Assembly (NCBI GenBank): GCA_003499955.1
Contig: DNRP01000121.1
Span: forward strand, 16,098-30,025
Direction of reading: 5' to 3'
DNA from: Cyanobacteria bacterium UBA9971
GTDB taxonomy: Bacteria > Cyanobacteriota > Vampirovibrionia > Gastranaerophilales > UBA9971
DNA: 13,928 bases
Made by a program: the position numbers and the translations under genes. How positions within the stretch are numbered: the first letter of the stretch is position 1; every line of letters begins with the position of its first letter. The notes under the pieces are model-generated. The model was not told where the DNA came from. It did not search any database and saw nothing but the letters and a program-made list of their open reading frames with translations. Positions 12,798 to 13,928 of this stretch are shown one piece after another.

Positions 12798-13928
12798 CTA
12801 ATATGAGTGTAATGCCAGACCGATACTTGTAGAAAGTGCGGGAATATTTACCGGATAAAGAGAGTTTTCTGAAATTTCAAGATTATGAGAGATGTTTTTA
12901 AGAGAATTACAAAGTTCTGTTTGGATTTTTAATTTGTTTGATATGTATTTATCAATGTTTTGAATACATATTCCGCTTCCGCCCAGAATAATTTTTTCTA
13001 TTTCGGTATTTTCACCGTTTTGAGAGTTATAAAACTCAATCGCTTTTTGTATTTCGGAAGCAATATTGCTGTAAATATTTCTTGCTGCGTTTGAAGCTTT
13101 ATGTAAATCAGGGTTGTCGTTAATTTCCATTCCCGGAAGAATTAAACCGAATTCAGGAAGGCGTTTTTCAGCATCTTCTTTGCCTATTTCAAAGCTTTTC
13201 ATTATGGATTCAACTATATTTTTTTTGCCTGTTTGTGTGTTATGGGAAAAAACGGGCATTCCGTTTTTTATAATGTTTATATCAGTGTTTTCATATCCTA
13301 TTAATACTGAAATATAAGTTAAATCAGGATTATTAATCATTTCAGCGTTTGCAAGCGCTTTTATCATTGCAAAAGAAGAAACAGTTATCGCTTTCACATC
13401 TAAATCTGCTTTTGAAAGGGCTTCTACAAGATTTTTTGCAATCGTTTTTGAGAGAGCGCAAAGAATTACATCAAGTTTGTTTTCTTTTGTTATTTCAAGA
13501 ATTTCAAAATCAACATTTATTTCGTTCGTTGTGAAAGGAATATGTTTTGATGCTTCCTGCGGGGCGATTATTTTCAATTCTTCTTCCGGTAAATTAGGCA
13601 GCGTAAGTGTTTTTATGAACATATTGCTGCTGGAAATACATATATTCAGTGTTTTTATATTAAAATTGTTTTCTTCAATTATTTTTTTAAATTCTTCTGC
13701 AAAAACATCCGGTTTGATCAGCATTCCATTTTGAAGAATTTCTTCTTTAAATTTTTTACAGACAAAATGTTCAAGGTGGCAGCAGTCGCTTTTTATATGT
13801 TCATGATTTTTTTGATCTTTGTTGTGACCGTATTTGTCATTTTCAAAAGAAAGAGATACAAGTGTAAAGCCTTCCGGTGAAATATCAAGACCGGCATGAA
13901 TTTTTGGAGTTTTTTTAAATAAATTTAA
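12798..13928 (-). CDS. pilM: Type IV pilus ATPase-fold protein PilM (5' end outside window)
   Basis: PilM is the FtsA/actin-like cytoplasmic protein that binds the PilN N-terminus. The reading frame stays open past the internal ATG at 13724 to the window edge, adding 68 residues that include KIHAGLDISPEGFTLVSL, the expected first beta-hairpin (GIDIGssSVK in relatives). So the gene is partial at its 5' end and 376 residues are visible. Later family blocks: SNMFIKTLTLPNLPEEEL, a GY-x-NTDI segment with the Q-x-G-x-K run, ILGGSGICIQNIDKYIS (adenosine/GG motif) and the C-terminal PALSTSIGLALHSY. Oddities: the phosphate-1 motif lacks the usual Lys, the second DIG motif reads LIG, and visible residues 35-57 form a His/Cys-rich insert. 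ATP use may therefore be weak or lost. It is the first pil gene seen; any promoter is outside the window. Confidence 0.85.
   Translation of the reverse strand, partial: LNLFKKTPKIHAGLDISPEGFTLVSLSFENDKYGHNKDQKNHEHIKSDCCHLEHFVCKKFKEEILQNGMLIKPDVFAEEFKKIIEENNFNIKTLNICISSSNMFIKTLTLPNLPEEELKIIAPQEASKHIPFTTNEINVDFEILEITKENKLDVILCALSKTIAKNLVEALSKADLDVKAITVSSFAMIKALANAEMINNPDLTYISVLIGYENTDINIIKNGMPVFSHNTQTGKKNIVESIMKSFEIGKEDAEKRLPEFGLILPGMEINDNPDLHKASNAARNIYSNIASEIQKAIEFYNSQNGENTEIEKIILGGSGICIQNIDKYISNKLKIQTELCNSLKNISHNLEISENSLYPVNIPALSTSIGLALHSY

Noticed and set aside
13725..13928. PilM starting at the ATG at 13724
   Set aside because: The upstream frame stays open to the edge and encodes the conserved first beta-hairpin (GLDIS), so the start lies outside the window.

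Overview
The window is AT-rich DNA from a Gram-negative-type bacterium: it encodes a secretin, a lipoprotein-like signal and an inner-membrane pilus platform. LL-diaminopimelate aminotransferase (dapL), an aluminium-resistance/methionine gamma-lyase-like enzyme and several orphan proteins with no recognisable family fit a non-photosynthetic relative of cyanobacteria (Gastranaerophilales/Melainabacteria type). That placement is inference from gene content; no marker gene in the window proves it.

Layout. 1-756 (minus): a secreted, probably lipid-anchored protein with a Pro-rich tail built from 18-bp tandem repeats, cut by the window edge. 910-1842 (minus): an RlmN/Cfr-like radical SAM protein behind a good promoter. 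1987-2442 (plus): an orphan protein. 2463-3098 (minus): a type II thymidine kinase with an abnormal P-loop. 3315-3675 (plus): two tiny membrane-protein genes, the first broken by an in-frame TAA. 3762-4994 (plus): a PLP-dependent methionine gamma-lyase-family protein. 5006-5155 (minus): a 49-aa ORF with a strong Shine-Dalgarno. 5222-5599: a large imperfect palindromic repeat element. 5687-6196 (plus): a protein made of two tandem HTH-like repeats, with an inverted repeat upstream that could be its operator. 6265-7452 (plus): dapL, ending inside its own terminator hairpin. 7671-8753 (plus): an orphan multi-pass membrane protein bracketed by two CATTGCGAG-type palindromic repeats. 8851-13928 (minus): a type IV pilus operon pilM-pilN-pilO-pilP-pilQ, with pilM cut by the right edge.

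How the genes work together. PilM (cytoplasmic), PilN and PilO (inner membrane), PilP (periplasmic connector) and the PilQ secretin form the alignment subcomplex of the type IV pilus; tight spacing and one 4-nt overlap indicate one transcript. DapL makes LL-diaminopimelate for lysine and peptidoglycan. Thymidine kinase would serve dTTP salvage. The other genes have no evident shared pathway.

The most notable observations are a palindromic repeat translated in frame within pilP, the large quasi-palindrome at 5222-5599, a His/Cys-rich insertion and degenerate nucleotide-binding motifs in PilM, the Gly-to-Glu change in the thymidine kinase P-loop, and the tandem-HTH protein with its possible operator. 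I did not find a clear defence, CRISPR or phage system.
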